DNA of 64,000 nt from Burhinus oedicnemus (lineage: Eukaryota > Chordata > Aves > Charadriiformes > Burhinidae), in NCBI GenBank assembly GCA_008921705.1, contig VFFE01007017.1, positions 426,564 through 490,563 on the forward strand. The letters run 5' to 3'. This document shows, in pieces, positions 11,301 through 22,530 of this stretch. The position numbers were made by a program, and so were the translations under genes. Positions within the stretch are counted from its first letter, which is position 1, and every line of letters begins with the position of its first letter. Below the pieces are notes generated by a model that was not told the origin of the DNA, did not search any database, and was given only the letters and a program-made list of their open reading frames with translations.

Positions 11301-13333
11301 CTCTGGTGATTATACATGTCTCATTTCCACAGGCAACCCAGTGACAGGCAGTATCACGTGGAGTCTCATTTACAGTTACATGGCACTATATTCACTTACA
11401 CCATGTTACGTGGCAAAGATTCACAGTAGAGTTAACTCCTCCATAACACTGGGCAAATAAATAGCAAAAGAGTGGTGGGAAACCTGATGAACGTCCACAC
11501 CTTTTGACATAAAACAGGCTGAGATTTCCTGCAGATAGGGTGGTCCCACTCTCACTAGCACTTGCTTTCTCTTGTGTTGCCACTGTGTTGGAGCAATATT
11601 CAGGACAGCCGATATGCCAAGTGTCTGCTTCAAAGCTCATTGCAGCCCCTGGAAAGCCTCCAGACCAAAACTACTTTGCCTTCCATTTTGCTGCTTACCT
11701 TTTTGAATTGAAAGGTAACAGACCTGGTGTCTTTTGTAGAGGTAGAAAGGGCCATATGACAAAACTATTACTCTTAATCAGTGAAACATGTACAACAACA
11801 TGACCCATCATGGAACCACAGAGAAGGTACGCTAATAATGCAAGTGCCTCCTGCCTGAGGTGAAGGTGCCATGAATGACTGCAGAACAAGCGCAGAGCGC
11901 ACAGCACGGCAGACCCAGCCAGAGTAATAGTCCCTGCCTAGGCTGCACATGGCAGTACCGTGCAGAGAGCTGATCTGCTCTCCAAGTGAGGTCTTCATCC
12001 ATTGGTTTTAAAGAACCAACTCAGAAGACAAGTCTTCCATAAATTCAGTGGGAAAAGAAGGGGATCTTCCAGGGGCAACTGAGAGCCCGAGAATTTAGGT
12101 ATTGACCATCACTTCCAAGCATACAGTATTAAGATGCTGATAAGACGGGTTACTTAGCATATGCCAAGCTCTGACCTTTGCCACTATTTTACTTCCAGTT
12201 TCCAGGCTAGAGTTCTTTACAGAGCTGGTTTGGGTGTCAATAAAATATGGTAAATGCTATCAGTGCACTTTCCATCTACCTCCTGATTGGGAAATGCTTG
12301 AATTATGCCCGATGTTATGGAGTCTACAAATGTTCAATTTTATTGATCACTTTGAATTTGGCACCATGCACAGCTTGAGTAGCCTTCCGGTAATCTGCGG
12401 AAACCCACCTTTTTCCGGAGGCCACTGAAACAGGACTGTCAGATTACTGAAATCGTGTTTCAAGTATTTTGTTAACCTCAGGTTATAAGCTAAACTTGTA
12501 GAAGGGGTTTCAGATCTGCAAAGTTTATAACGGCACTACCAGAGGTCAGGTTCTCCTGTGGTGCTACAGACAATGGGGAGTGGGCATTTTTAAAAGCAAA
12601 GTATTTTTCAAGTAAATTTCTCTAATTGATTATTTTGGACAGCTTACATACTTAGTCCTTCCAGATGTTTGCCAAAAGGAAACTAAGGTATCTGAAATGT
12701 CTTGTTCCTGGTCCTCTGGTATATAAGCATATTTTCGTAAAAAAATAAGGTTAAGCTGATGTAAACTGGAGATAGTGTTTTTGAGACAGAGGAATTAGAA
12801 CTGTAAGAGGATCTTACGCCTTCAGAAGGCTTCCTGGTATGCTGGAAAGGCACTCTTATGTTAGTATAACATCCAGGTGCTTTGTAAATGCACTGTGGAA
12901 AATAGCATCGTGAATTATTAGGTGTTTGAAGTTATTTGATGGAGATTTCTGTTGACTTTTTTTAAGGCTACAAAACTCTGGTAGTTCCTCTTCCTTTTGG
13001 GGGACTTCTGTTGAAGTTCCTATGCAAAACTAGCTGTAGGGGTTTTGAAGGAAGCTTGCTATCGTCTCAGCAGACAGGCTGCTGGCATGGATGAATTAGC
13101 ACAGCTGCCGTCTGCAATGTGATCTAGTTCACATGGCCATCAAAAAAGAACAGTTTCAGTTTGTTAACATATTACGTGAACAAGTGACTAAAAAGGCATA
13201 ATGATGTTTAAACAGTGAACAGTTTCCCAGATTCTGACTTTTTAGAAGCAATTCATTATTTTCATTATTGCTTTTGTATTCTCGCTCTGTGTTAACTTGC
13301 TTGATTCCACCTTAATGGTTTGTTTTTATCTAG
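11301..13333. other. Unique sequence, no supported gene
   Basis: Non-repetitive AT-leaning sequence with frames below 90 codons and no recognisable family. The last 200 bases before 13334 include ATTCATTATTTTCATTATTGC and a polypyrimidine stretch ending TTTTTATCTAG, which serves as the acceptor of the exon candidate that follows. Confidence 0.55.
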
Positions 13334-13425
13334 GCTTCAACAACTCTGCTGGATGCTACTCTTCTGTTTAGAAATGGGATTCCGTACTACATCAATCCTG
13401 TGATCCTGCTGCTCATGTGCTACTT
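13334..13425 (+). other. Weak candidate exon, 92 bp, unknown gene
   Basis: A T-rich tract ending in TCTAG at 13329-13333 precedes the segment, and GTGAGT follows at 13426. Only one frame is open across it, beginning Ala-Ser-Thr-Thr-Leu-Leu-Asp and ending in a hydrophobic run (YYINPVILLLMCY) that could be part of a membrane segment. That frame meets TGA just past the proposed donor, as a spliced exon might. Thirty open codons are not rare by chance and I recognise no family. It may be a chance frame or a non-coding RNA exon. Confidence 0.2.
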
Positions 13426-16400
13426 GTGAGTGGAGACACAAACATGCTTTCAATCCAGCATTTTATTTACAAGGAAATTGGGCCAAATTCCTCTGCTGAA
13501 AAAAGCCCTCTAAACTCTTTAGGGATAAAAGAGTGAAAAAAGGCTCCATGTTTTTTACATGGTTGTACCTTTTGCTCACACTTTTGGAAAAAAAGCAATC
13601 CCTGTCTCATGAAATCAAAGCGAGGAGAAAAAAGAAACCACTCTAGTATCTTTGCTTTCCAGCAATGAGAAATCTCCATCTTCATCCACAGGCAGCACAT
13701 TGTATGCACAGATGGATGGCGGCATGGCCCAATAGCATGGTCCTTTGTAAAGCAAAAACTCTGCCAACTCCTGGGCCAAAAATCCCCCACGAGTACCCAA
13801 CAAGGCAAATTTCCAATGGCAAGCCATAAGAACACAGGCAACAAAGACCTTGGCAGGGCCGGCTACTAGCCGCTCCTCATGGCTCTTCAGGGCTGCTCAG
13901 TTTGCCAGTATGGTGCCAGCAGGCACAATTGATGCCATACAGATCTGTGCTGGTGGATGCTGGCAGACTCTAAGCACTCACCCACGCCATGCAAACAGCA
14001 GTCTGCCTCCGAGTCACAGAATAGCAGTGACAGTGACAATGGCAGTGATGTTTAGCCCTGCTTTTCGTCCCAGCTATGAGAAATGAGGAGCTGAGGCAAG
14101 TACGTCTGCTGCTGCTGCCCACAGCTCTGGCTGCTCCAGAGATCAGGCAGGAGTATTTTTATGGGGTGACTGAGAAGGGTTCATTTGCAGTGCTGTCAAG
14201 CAAGGCAGTTCAAACCCAGATACTCCCTTCCAGTACCCAGAGAGGAACGATGGCTGGGGATAGCGAAGCAGAACCACCCTAAGAAAGAAGGTAACCGCAG
14301 CACCAGGTCTCAGTTTCATTTAGATTATCCACATCCACGGTGTCCATGTCACATGTCCTCTGGAATCAAAGCCAAGTACTTTTGCTTCATGTTGTTACCT
14401 GGTGTGAACCCTCTTGTATTATTAACGCAGCAGAAACAACACCAATGTCAACAAACCAGGGCAGGGTTCAAATGACCCTTGCTCTAATAAACTCCTGGAA
14501 ACAAGAACCAATTCCTCCATTCTGATTTACAAAAGCAACACCAGAAACACACAAACCAAATCCTGATCTGAGGAAGCATTTAAACATAGGGTCTTGTCTG
14601 TAGGGGTAGACCTGTGTCGGCCAAGTCTGGAAACCCAGATATCCCCGGCCAGTGTAAGCAACACCCCCTCGAAGCAGGCTCACAGCAGCGTTGGGTTTTG
14701 CCTGGTCTCCTAGAAATTCCTCCCACCCTTCCCTGTACAGTCTCTTCCACAAAAGTGCTACTTTGGCTTGCAAGTGAAATTTGGGACAGCAAAAATGGCA
14801 CAGGCACTCATCAGAGGAGACCTGACAGACCCTCACCTGGGCTGGCATGTCCCACTTCATGGTTAGCAGTGCCCAACCAATGCTGCTGCACCAGAGGACG
14901 AGGACACAAGCCACAGCTTTGCCTTGCGCCAGGGGCCAGCCCCCATCTCCCCTGGTCACAGCTGGGGGTTGTTGCTGTCTCACCAGCTCATCACAGGCAC
15001 CTGGCATGCCCTGACGGAGGGTGCTTGGCTGGAGCTGGTCCTGGAGATTATTTCACCAGTGCTCCAGAAGCAGGAGGAGTTTTGTTGGTAAGGTGAGGGG
15101 GTCTGACCTGTCTGCAAGAGGACTTGGGCTTCTGGCAGGCTGTGGAGTCCCCTTGGTGAGATGTGTCTGTGTCCAGGCTTCCTTTATTCCCCAGCAGGAC
15201 AATGAACTGTAAGTGGGGGTGGTGAGTAAGCGGGGTGGTGAAATCAGGTGACAGAGACATCCATAGACCATGTTGGCACAGCTTTGCTCTGGCATGGCTG
15301 ATGTGCAAGTATGGCTTGCCTAAGTGTATGCTGTGTTGCTTCCGCATCATTCTGAACCCAGTTGGGTTTGCTTTGTACTTTTGGGGTGGCTTGTCTACCC
15401 TGAGCAGCACGGCCTCCTTTCCAGTGTTTCTGGGTGGCAGTCAGAGTTGCTGCTGATCAAGAGTTTGGGGAGAAGTGGGGTGGAAGAGGCTCTAGATGTG
15501 TGACCCTAACCCTGTACCCTGGCAGACAGGGCCTGGTGTGGAGGTTGATCAGGGTCTCCTGTAGGGTGTTTGGGGCTGCAGAGGCCCCTGTTCCGCCTGG
15601 CCCTGCTCCCTCCAGAGAGCTTTGGGGCTGTGGCCATCCTGTGCTTCACAACAGCTGCTTGCGTTGCTTCTGCCTTGAGTCAAGGGGATAATCCAAAGTG
15701 AAACATCACAACATGGCAGTTGGAGGGGAGATGACTGTATATTGGAGAGAAAAGCATCTGGGAGAGGGTGTATAATTTGGTGGGAAAGTTTTCAGTCTGT
15801 AAAGTTAATATATTTGTTCATGTTGCTATTGCTGCTAAAATGTACCTCCCCAAAGTATCTCAGCTGACATAACAGTCTTTGTGTAATTGTGAGGCATTGC
15901 TCTCGCATTTCTCTCATGTCTTCATTCTCTGCTGCTTAACCTCTTCACCCTCGCCCTCATCCTCGCCTTCTTCAGGCTCGCCTCCTGCTGCGTTGCTGCT
16001 AGAAATCATCCTGCTCTCACTCTGTCAGCTACTTACTTATTTCTAAATCACTTCCTTTATTTTACTTCTCAGATTCCTCCACTTGTACAGTAATATATCT
16101 GTCTGTGTGTCCTCTTTTGTTACGTTTTCCCTCCTGCTGGTTCTCTGACAATATTTCTGTCAGAGGCTCACTGATTATTTTATGGCGCATTCTGTGTTAT
16201 CTCCTATAACAGATTTTGCATGGTCCTTTTCCGTTGTATACACGTCGTCTTTGCTGCCCTGCTCCTCTGTCACATTTTGCAGTCTTGATAAGGCTTTCAA
16301 AGAACAGCCCTCAATTTGAAGAAAACTTTCACATGAGCCTTCTCTTTGAAACTGTTTTATATTAAACTGCTTCACACATCTGTTAAGGAGGTATTTAAGT

Positions 16401-17399
16401 ATTTGATTCTTGCTGACCTGCAGTCCAGCACAGACGCTGCTCCTAACTCCTATTTGCTTGGTGGCTGTTTCTGCGTTACTAGTCCTGTGGCTGCACTGGC
16501 ATTGAGAGCATGGATGGTGAGGACACCAGGAATGCTAGGAGGGATGAGGCTAGCTGATGTGGCACAGTACTGAAAGCACTCGCTGCTAGTGTTGCGAGAT
16601 TTAGGAAGATCACATCCATGGTGTGTCCTCTATTAGAAATGTAAAGAAAAATAACATGTGACTCGCCAAACCTTCCTCCAGAGTTATTTTCTCTGCTCAA
16701 TGTGATGACAGAGATGCAAGTTGGAGCCCCTGTGTCCTGTTGGTGCCTCAGTGTGGGAGACGCTTCAGCATGAGCTGGCTTGCCTGCAGCAGTGGGAGAA
16801 GGGAGGGAGATGTTCCCAGAGGCTTGGACCTCAGGGAAGTCCCCATGCCGCTGAACTGAGCACACAAGGTTGAGGTGAGGCATGGGAAGTTGCTAGCTCC
16901 CTCAGATGAGAGCTGGTTTCAAGGACTGCCTGATGAGCTGCTGAGGGGAGGCATGCCCTGCTAGCATCTCACAGCCGACTCCAGTTGGCACTTCATCTCT
17001 TCATTCCTATCTTGGCTTAGAGGAGAAGGCTCAGACGGAGATTTGAGTTCTCTGCCACTCAGAGGTACAGCAGGACAGGAGTGTAGCAGCTGAAAATTGC
17101 AGGCACGCATGTACTGAATTGATATTTAAACACTGGAACCTGACCTCTTCTCCTTTTTCTGAGTGGTGTCTGGATGAGCCGTGCTTTGGTAGTACGTGGA
17201 GTCTGGTTGTGTTAAACAATAGGAAAACCTGCCGTGAGAGGCAGTCTCTAGCCCCAGAAACTGAGGTCTGGGTCTGTGCATGTGTTTGCATGCCCTTGAG
17301 GTCGCAGGACCCTAGCTAGAGAGGGCTGTTTTCAACCATTTCGAGGGTGCAAGTGTACGGCTTGGAATGTGTGAAAGTACAGGGCTGGATACGGGCTCC
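13426..17399. other. Unique sequence, no supported gene
   Basis: The longest frame (14468-15007 minus, 179 codons) overlaps plus-strand frames of similar length and resembles no known protein. A pyrimidine-rich stretch with repeated TCGCC/TCATCC words lies at about 15930-16000. CCCTAACCCT near 15503 is too short to be an interstitial telomere repeat. No recognisable LINE, LTR or SINE. Confidence 0.5.
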
Positions 17400-17640
17400 A
17401 TGCAGGTTTGTGCAGGATGCGGCCTGAAACACAGCTGGCCCCCGAGACCGGAGCTTCCCATCCGTGGGAGGTGCCCACCGCTCGACCCTCTGGGCCCGGG
17501 GGCTGCTGCCCCCTCTCGTTTCCCGACCCTGTTCTCTCGGACTCGGTGTCTGGTTTTGGGGCAGGAAGGGAGGCTGGCCGGGGCGGGGAAGGAAGCTGAG
17601 AAATGAAATGAGGCGCGAAGGCTGCACCGAGAGTCTTTTA
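17400..17640. promoter_or_regulatory. CpG-rich patch with GC box
   Basis: By manual count about 16 CpG dinucleotides fall in 240 bases, well above the depleted background of the window. A perfect GC box GGGGCGGGG is at 17580-17588. Together with the denser island at 18170-18620 it may be part of one promoter region. Frames through it are GC-driven and family-less. No transcription start can be fixed. Confidence 0.45.
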
Positions 17641-18070
17641 TCAGGTACATCTTCGTTTTTCGAGTGCCTATCATATCACGCAAACTGCTCTTGAAGAGCC
17701 CTCCATTTACCCTCTCCCCTAATTAAATGTGCACTTCATTAATGTAAATTGGGGGTTTAATGCTCTTGTTGAAATTCTGAAGAAAGTGCTATGGCCTTGC
17801 GAAATGCTTAAGCATCATTGCAAATTAGATTAGGGACCAAGAAAGGCAGTAAAATTAGAATGATAATGGTTGATGTGGCTTCCTGACAGGCGTGACTATT
17901 CAGGGATCAATGGGATGGAGAACAGTTTCCCCCAGCCTAAAGCGAAAGGCAGGGACAGACGTCAGCCTACAGATGTGGCTTTTGGAAGCTCTTTCAATTA
18001 GTTTAATTTGGTAAATGGTGGGGATTTAGAGGCTCTTAGCCAGTCATACAAGACAAGAATACATTGAAAT
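17641..18070. promoter_or_regulatory. Likely conserved non-coding element beside CpG island
   Basis: Unique sequence packed with homeodomain-type sites: TAATTAAAT at 17720-17728, the palindrome CATTAATG at 17737-17744, the palindrome ATGCTTAAGCAT at 17804-17815, and CAATTAGTTTAATTTG near 17995. No frame of note. Its position between two CpG-rich patches suggests promoter-proximal regulation. This is inference from motifs and position. Confidence 0.38.
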
Positions 18071-18104
18071 GTTTTTCTCTTTTTAACATAAAATAGGATT
18101 GGCC

Positions 18105-18124
18105 NNNNNNNNNNNNNNNNNNNN
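18105..18124. other. Assembly gap (20 N)
   Basis: Twenty consecutive N. The gap abuts a (TG)n run and a GC-rich island, a combination that commonly defeats sequencing. The true gap length is unknown and part of a promoter or first exon could be missing. Frames reported across it are meaningless. Confidence 1.
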
Positions 18125-18126
18125 GG

Positions 18127-18147
18127 GGTGTGTGTGTGTGTGTGTGT
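18127..18147. repeat. (TG)n microsatellite
   Basis: About ten TG units directly after the assembly gap. The left end may extend into the gap. Confidence 0.95.
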
Positions 18148-18169
18148 TTAACCAACTTGGGGCTTTAAA

Positions 18170-18620
18170 ATGGAAATGCTGGCGCTGGCGCTGGAGCTGG
18201 CTGGGAGCCGTGCCGGCCGCGGCCCTGCAGGCGCTGCCCTCCGCGAGAGTCTCGCTGGGAGCCGGGCCCCGCCGCCTCTCCCGGCAGCCCGGAGCCCCGG
18301 GGCGCGGGGTGGGGGCCGCTGCGGACCGCCGGGAACGGTGGTTGCCCCGAAGCACAGCTTGGGAAGAGCTGGGGCGGGGAGGGCGGGAGCAAGGCAGGCC
18401 CTTAAACACGGGGGGTGATGGGGGCCTGCTGCGGGGCCCGCCGACCGCAGCCCAGCGACCCCCGTCCCTCTCGAGGGGGTGAGACCCCAAAGGATACGGC
18501 CGCTTTTCGCTACTGCGCTCTGCTCCTCAGGCCGCTCTAACTGCGCGCTTTAGCTCTGCAAGGTCGGTAAGGAAAAGGCAGCCGGAATATGCAAATAGCG
18601 CTCCTCTTTGTGTCTCTGCC
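18170..18620. promoter_or_regulatory. CpG island, probable promoter
   Basis: Very GC-rich with about 34 CpG in 18181-18480 and ten more to 18600 by manual count, against a CpG-depleted window. Two adjacent Sp1-type GC boxes lie at 18371-18379 (GGGGCGGGG) and 18381-18387 (GGGCGGG). No TATA box is evident. A perfect octamer ATGCAAAT sits at the 3' edge (18589-18596), outside the GC-rich core. Frames rich in Ala, Arg, Gly and Pro are composition effects. In birds such islands mark promoters of housekeeping, developmental or long non-coding genes. Direction is unresolved. It is the only strong promoter-like signal in the window. Confidence 0.7.
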
Positions 18621-21600
18621 GGAGCCGGGAGTTGGAGCTTGTTTTTTAATCCCCTTGCTGGATAGGTAATTGTAGTTAATGATGTGGAAAACAAGAGTAA
18701 CAGATATCAAGAGGCGCTGAGACTTGGCTGAGTTTGTGCAAGGAAGAGGTGAGAGGAGGGTACTTCTGACTGAGGATTTCTTTACTTTAAATGCGCAAAT
18801 AAAGAAACGGGAACGTAAGCTTGTATGGAAGGCTAATGCCTCAGAAACAAATGAAATTGCACAAATGTGCAGTGATGCGTTGGGTGACTGAGCATGCCAA
18901 CAGCCCAGTGCTGACTGCGTGCAGCAGCCCTCTCGAAGTACGGAGGACCTGATCTGCAAAGCTGAATCTGGCCAGTTAACTGGTTTCAAATAATATTCCC
19001 CAATCCTCTCTAGACAGAAAATAATTCATGTGCCGTGAGGGCGTTTGCCAGAGGGAGAGACTCTGCTCACCAGGAGACAGCGGTTTGGGATCGGTAGGGT
19101 TTGGCTTGGAGGTGCTGCCTGCTGAGATCGGGCAGTTCCTGGCTAGGGTTAACCTTGTGCGGAGCCACAAACAGAGGAGTAGAGCAGCACCGTAACTGGG
19201 GTGGCTTTGCTTGGGGCTTCAGGTACTTGCTCAGCCTCAGGAAAGCATCCCCGTTGAACCTCAGCAGTTCGTAAGTTAGTTCTTGGGTGCTGACTGAACC
19301 CTCGCTGATGGACTCATCTTCACCCCCTTTCAGATAGTACTGCAGAAATGCAATACCAGATGGCAAGAGCTCTAGCTGTCAACCACCCAAGTGCCAGGCT
19401 AAAGTATGACACATCTGGTAACTCCTCCTCTACTGTGACTCCAAATAGTGTGATGTGTAACTTTGCTCAGTGCCTGGCAGCTTACCTTAAGTAGTCTGTT
19501 AAATGACTGGGTTTCTCTCGCAGCGCGTTCAAAGAGCAATCCCAGCCAACTGTCCTAGAGAGGGTGAGGCCTGGGACTTGAGCAGCCAGTTTTATAGAGC
19601 TCAGGGTCTAGATGCTCTGTCAGCAGCAGAAGGGAAGCTCCTGCAGAGCCTGGCAGGCCAGTGCCTTGCACGAGCTATTGCTACTGGTCTTTCAATTTCA
19701 TTAGCACTAAATTCACCTTTACAAAAATTTAATTTTTAAAAACTGCTCGACTTGGCAAGGGCACCAGCTGAAAGATCAAGTTACTGTTTGTAAATGCCAG
19801 ACATGAATTAATTTAGCAGCGCAGTCATCCTGACTTTATGAAAACATATCCCAAATATTGACTTTTTCTTTCTTCAGTAAAACCTCTTTTCCTTTGATGG
19901 GTGAGGCCTCTGTCTGGTACAGTGAGCTGGTATTGAGTCACTGAAGCTTTTTCAGTGTGCTGCTCACTTGGAAATGTGGACGTGAAGTTGCTAGGTCTCT
20001 GCTGCCGCCTGGAGAGTTAGGTGAGAGAATTTAATAGCTGCTTTTAGGAGCTGGGTACTTCAGTGCATTTAGGGCAGGCCTGCAAAAGTGAGAGCTGTGT
20101 TACCATTTAAATAGAGTGTAAGGTATAGGGTAGCATCATCAACCTTGAAAGAAAACTGGGAATCAGATCTGCCTGCCAGTTAGCCCAAACCTTTTGCTGT
20201 GGAAGAGGGGAATGGACAGTTGTGCCATGTTAACCTTAAATGGAAAAAAAGGTGGTTAAAAAGAGGTGTGTCATTTTTTTAAAAACCAAGAAAGGCAGAT
20301 GAACTGCTTGCAAGTCAGAGGTGGGAAGTATCTGAGCGTGCTTTTTCTGTATACGAGTTCATGTCCTGAAAACACAGCTACGGAGCCAGAAAGAAGCCTG
20401 ACAAGCCAAACAAGCAGAGAATAGGTGAAGGTAAAAGAGCAACTACCAGGCAGAGCAGATGGAAGAATAACAGGGAAGGGGCTGGTTAACATCAAGACTT
20501 CTTTAGGCAATTGGTAAGTAATTTGCTCCTGTAGGTCTCACTGCACGCCCATGGATAGCCAGCTCTGGGAAGAAGAGGTCTTTTCTGCTGTAAGGCCGTG
20601 ATTAGGTGTGGCCCTGTGGATCACTCTCACTTATTCAGCTGTTAAAGCAGCTTAAACCCTTATAAGAACATTAACATTTGGGTGCCAATACCAGCTTGAC
20701 CTTTATTCATAAAGTGCAAAGAGTTGGAAGTAGAACAGATTGGTTGCCAGCGATTGCCTTTTATGTGCAGTTTAGAGGCTTTGATTTCTCTCCCCTTTCT
20801 TCCTTTAATCTGACATCACTGGCTTGAATATGTTTGTGCTCTAAGTAAACAGGGCCAGTGCAGGCCTCCCTTTTTGAAGAACTGTGTGTGTGAGAGTGAG
20901 GTGGGGGGTCAGGTGACCTTAAAAAAAAAAAAAAGTTTGCCTTTGGAATTAGACGGCTTAAGAATAGATGGAGGACACCAGGGCTGAATGGAGCTGTGCA
21001 CAAATCTTCAAGCTGAGCTCCACATCAGTCCTTAGGAGCCCCAGCTATTGATTCCAAATAGCTGGGTACATGGGGAATGAGAATGTAAGGATTTATATTA
21101 ACTCTCCTGGACTTTTAACTTCATGACATACACAAGAGAGAAACTTGGAGTGAAGTACAACAAAGATGAAGTGTCTGAAATAGTCGCGCTACCTTGTGTG
21201 CTGGCCATCTGGGAGCCCCTTGTGTTCTTGCATTAACCCTGAGGTAGAAGAGATGCCTAAGATGGTATGGTTTTCTTACTTCTGGTGGCATATTTATGCT
21301 TGTGATCTGTGATTTTCTGTTCTTTATCCATTTTGCATAGTGATAGAGTCAAATCATGGCTAACCCTTTTCCAGAAGCATGGAGGGGAACCGAAGAGGAG
21401 GAGGGTAACTGCAGAATAGAGGGAAATGATGTCTAAGCATGACCAGCCAACAGCATTATTGGCTGACACTGTCAAAGCCATCATACAATTGGGGCACTGT
21501 GGCCCTAATTTTTCAGATGTATCAGCTTCCTAATAGCTTTGGTAAAGCTAGACCTCAGTGTCTACAGGTTTCAGTGTTGTTTGGGCACTTGGCTCTGTCT

Positions 21601-22219
21601 TTGACGCTCCTTTTAAGTCTTAAATACTGATTAAGATAACTTTTTGATGTTTTTGTTTATAGGACATTTGTCTTCCACAGATACTGCAGCCCTTTGTCAA
21701 AGTATGTTTCATCAGGACAGCAGTTTTCCAACCACTCTGTTTATGCATAATAAATGGTATAGCCTACAGAACTGCATCAAAAAAAAAACAACCCAGGTTG
21801 CCCATTGAAGGTCATCCAGCTATGTCTGCAGTGAGCCTAATAACTTGTCTTTGATGGAAGCATCTTCTAAATCCAGGTTGTCCTTCCATCTTGGTATGAA
21901 AGCATTAAGAGCTGGAGACTGCCTTGGCTTACTGCTTAGATTGACACTGCAGCAAAGCAATCTTTTCTATTCTGCCTCCCCCAGCAATGGGGCTAGTCTT
22001 GATTTCTCCAGATATTTGTGTGTCTTGGTTACTGTGTAACTGTTGTCAGACTTCATTCCTAATTTAAACCAGGAGTCTTGTCCAGTCCCCTTGTCCTGCA
22101 CGTCAGCCTACCCCAAGCCTTCTTGCCTTCTGCAGGATATCAACTGAACGACTGCCCAAAGCATTCATTTCTCTAAAAGTGCTTTTTTGTGCTGACAAAA
22201 TGTATCTATATAGCAGAGG
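18621..22219. other. Unique sequence, no supported gene
   Basis: Open frames do not exceed 150 codons (18537-18989 minus, overlapping the island edge) and resemble nothing known. A run of 14 A is at 20921-20934. CTAGGGTTAACC near 19143 is not a telomere array. No interspersed repeat recognised. Confidence 0.5.
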
Positions 22220-22530
22220 GAAGGCTTGAATGAACATTCCGAGTCTTACCTGTCACAAGCCATTAGCTGAATTGCTTAAAGAAATCCCCTGACAAGTGTA
22301 ATTGCTCGTTTTGTGCTACAGAGCTTCATGATATTGCCCACAAGAAGAAATTCTTTTACAAAAGCCCCTTCTGTTTAATAGAGTAATTTGTTCCAGTAAC
22401 AGTGATAATAAAATTGCTGAAATGAAACAGGATTGTTCAATGAGGACCTGAATCCAATTTGCTGTACTAGTACGATTACACTTTTATCTCGGTGTTTACT
22501 CATTTGTAGAATTGCTACCAGACTTTTTAT
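22220..22530. promoter_or_regulatory. Likely conserved non-coding element
   Basis: Unique, frame-poor sequence with many evenly spread AT-core words: CCATTAGCTGAATTGC, GTGTAATTGCTCG, GTTTAATAGAGTAATTTG, GATAATAAAATTGC and ATCCAATTTGC. It has the texture of a developmental enhancer, without direct proof of conservation. Confidence 0.33.

Noticed and set aside
14468..15007. 179-codon minus-strand open frame
   Set aside because: No recognisable family, no splice or promoter context, and similar-length frames on the opposite strand; consistent with chance in GC-richer DNA.
15499..15515. Telomere-like CCCTAACCCT
   Set aside because: Less than two units; far too short for an interstitial telomere array.
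18083..18490. Open frames crossing the N gap and CpG island
   Set aside because: They read through unknown bases, and their Ala/Arg/Gly/Pro composition is explained by GC content.
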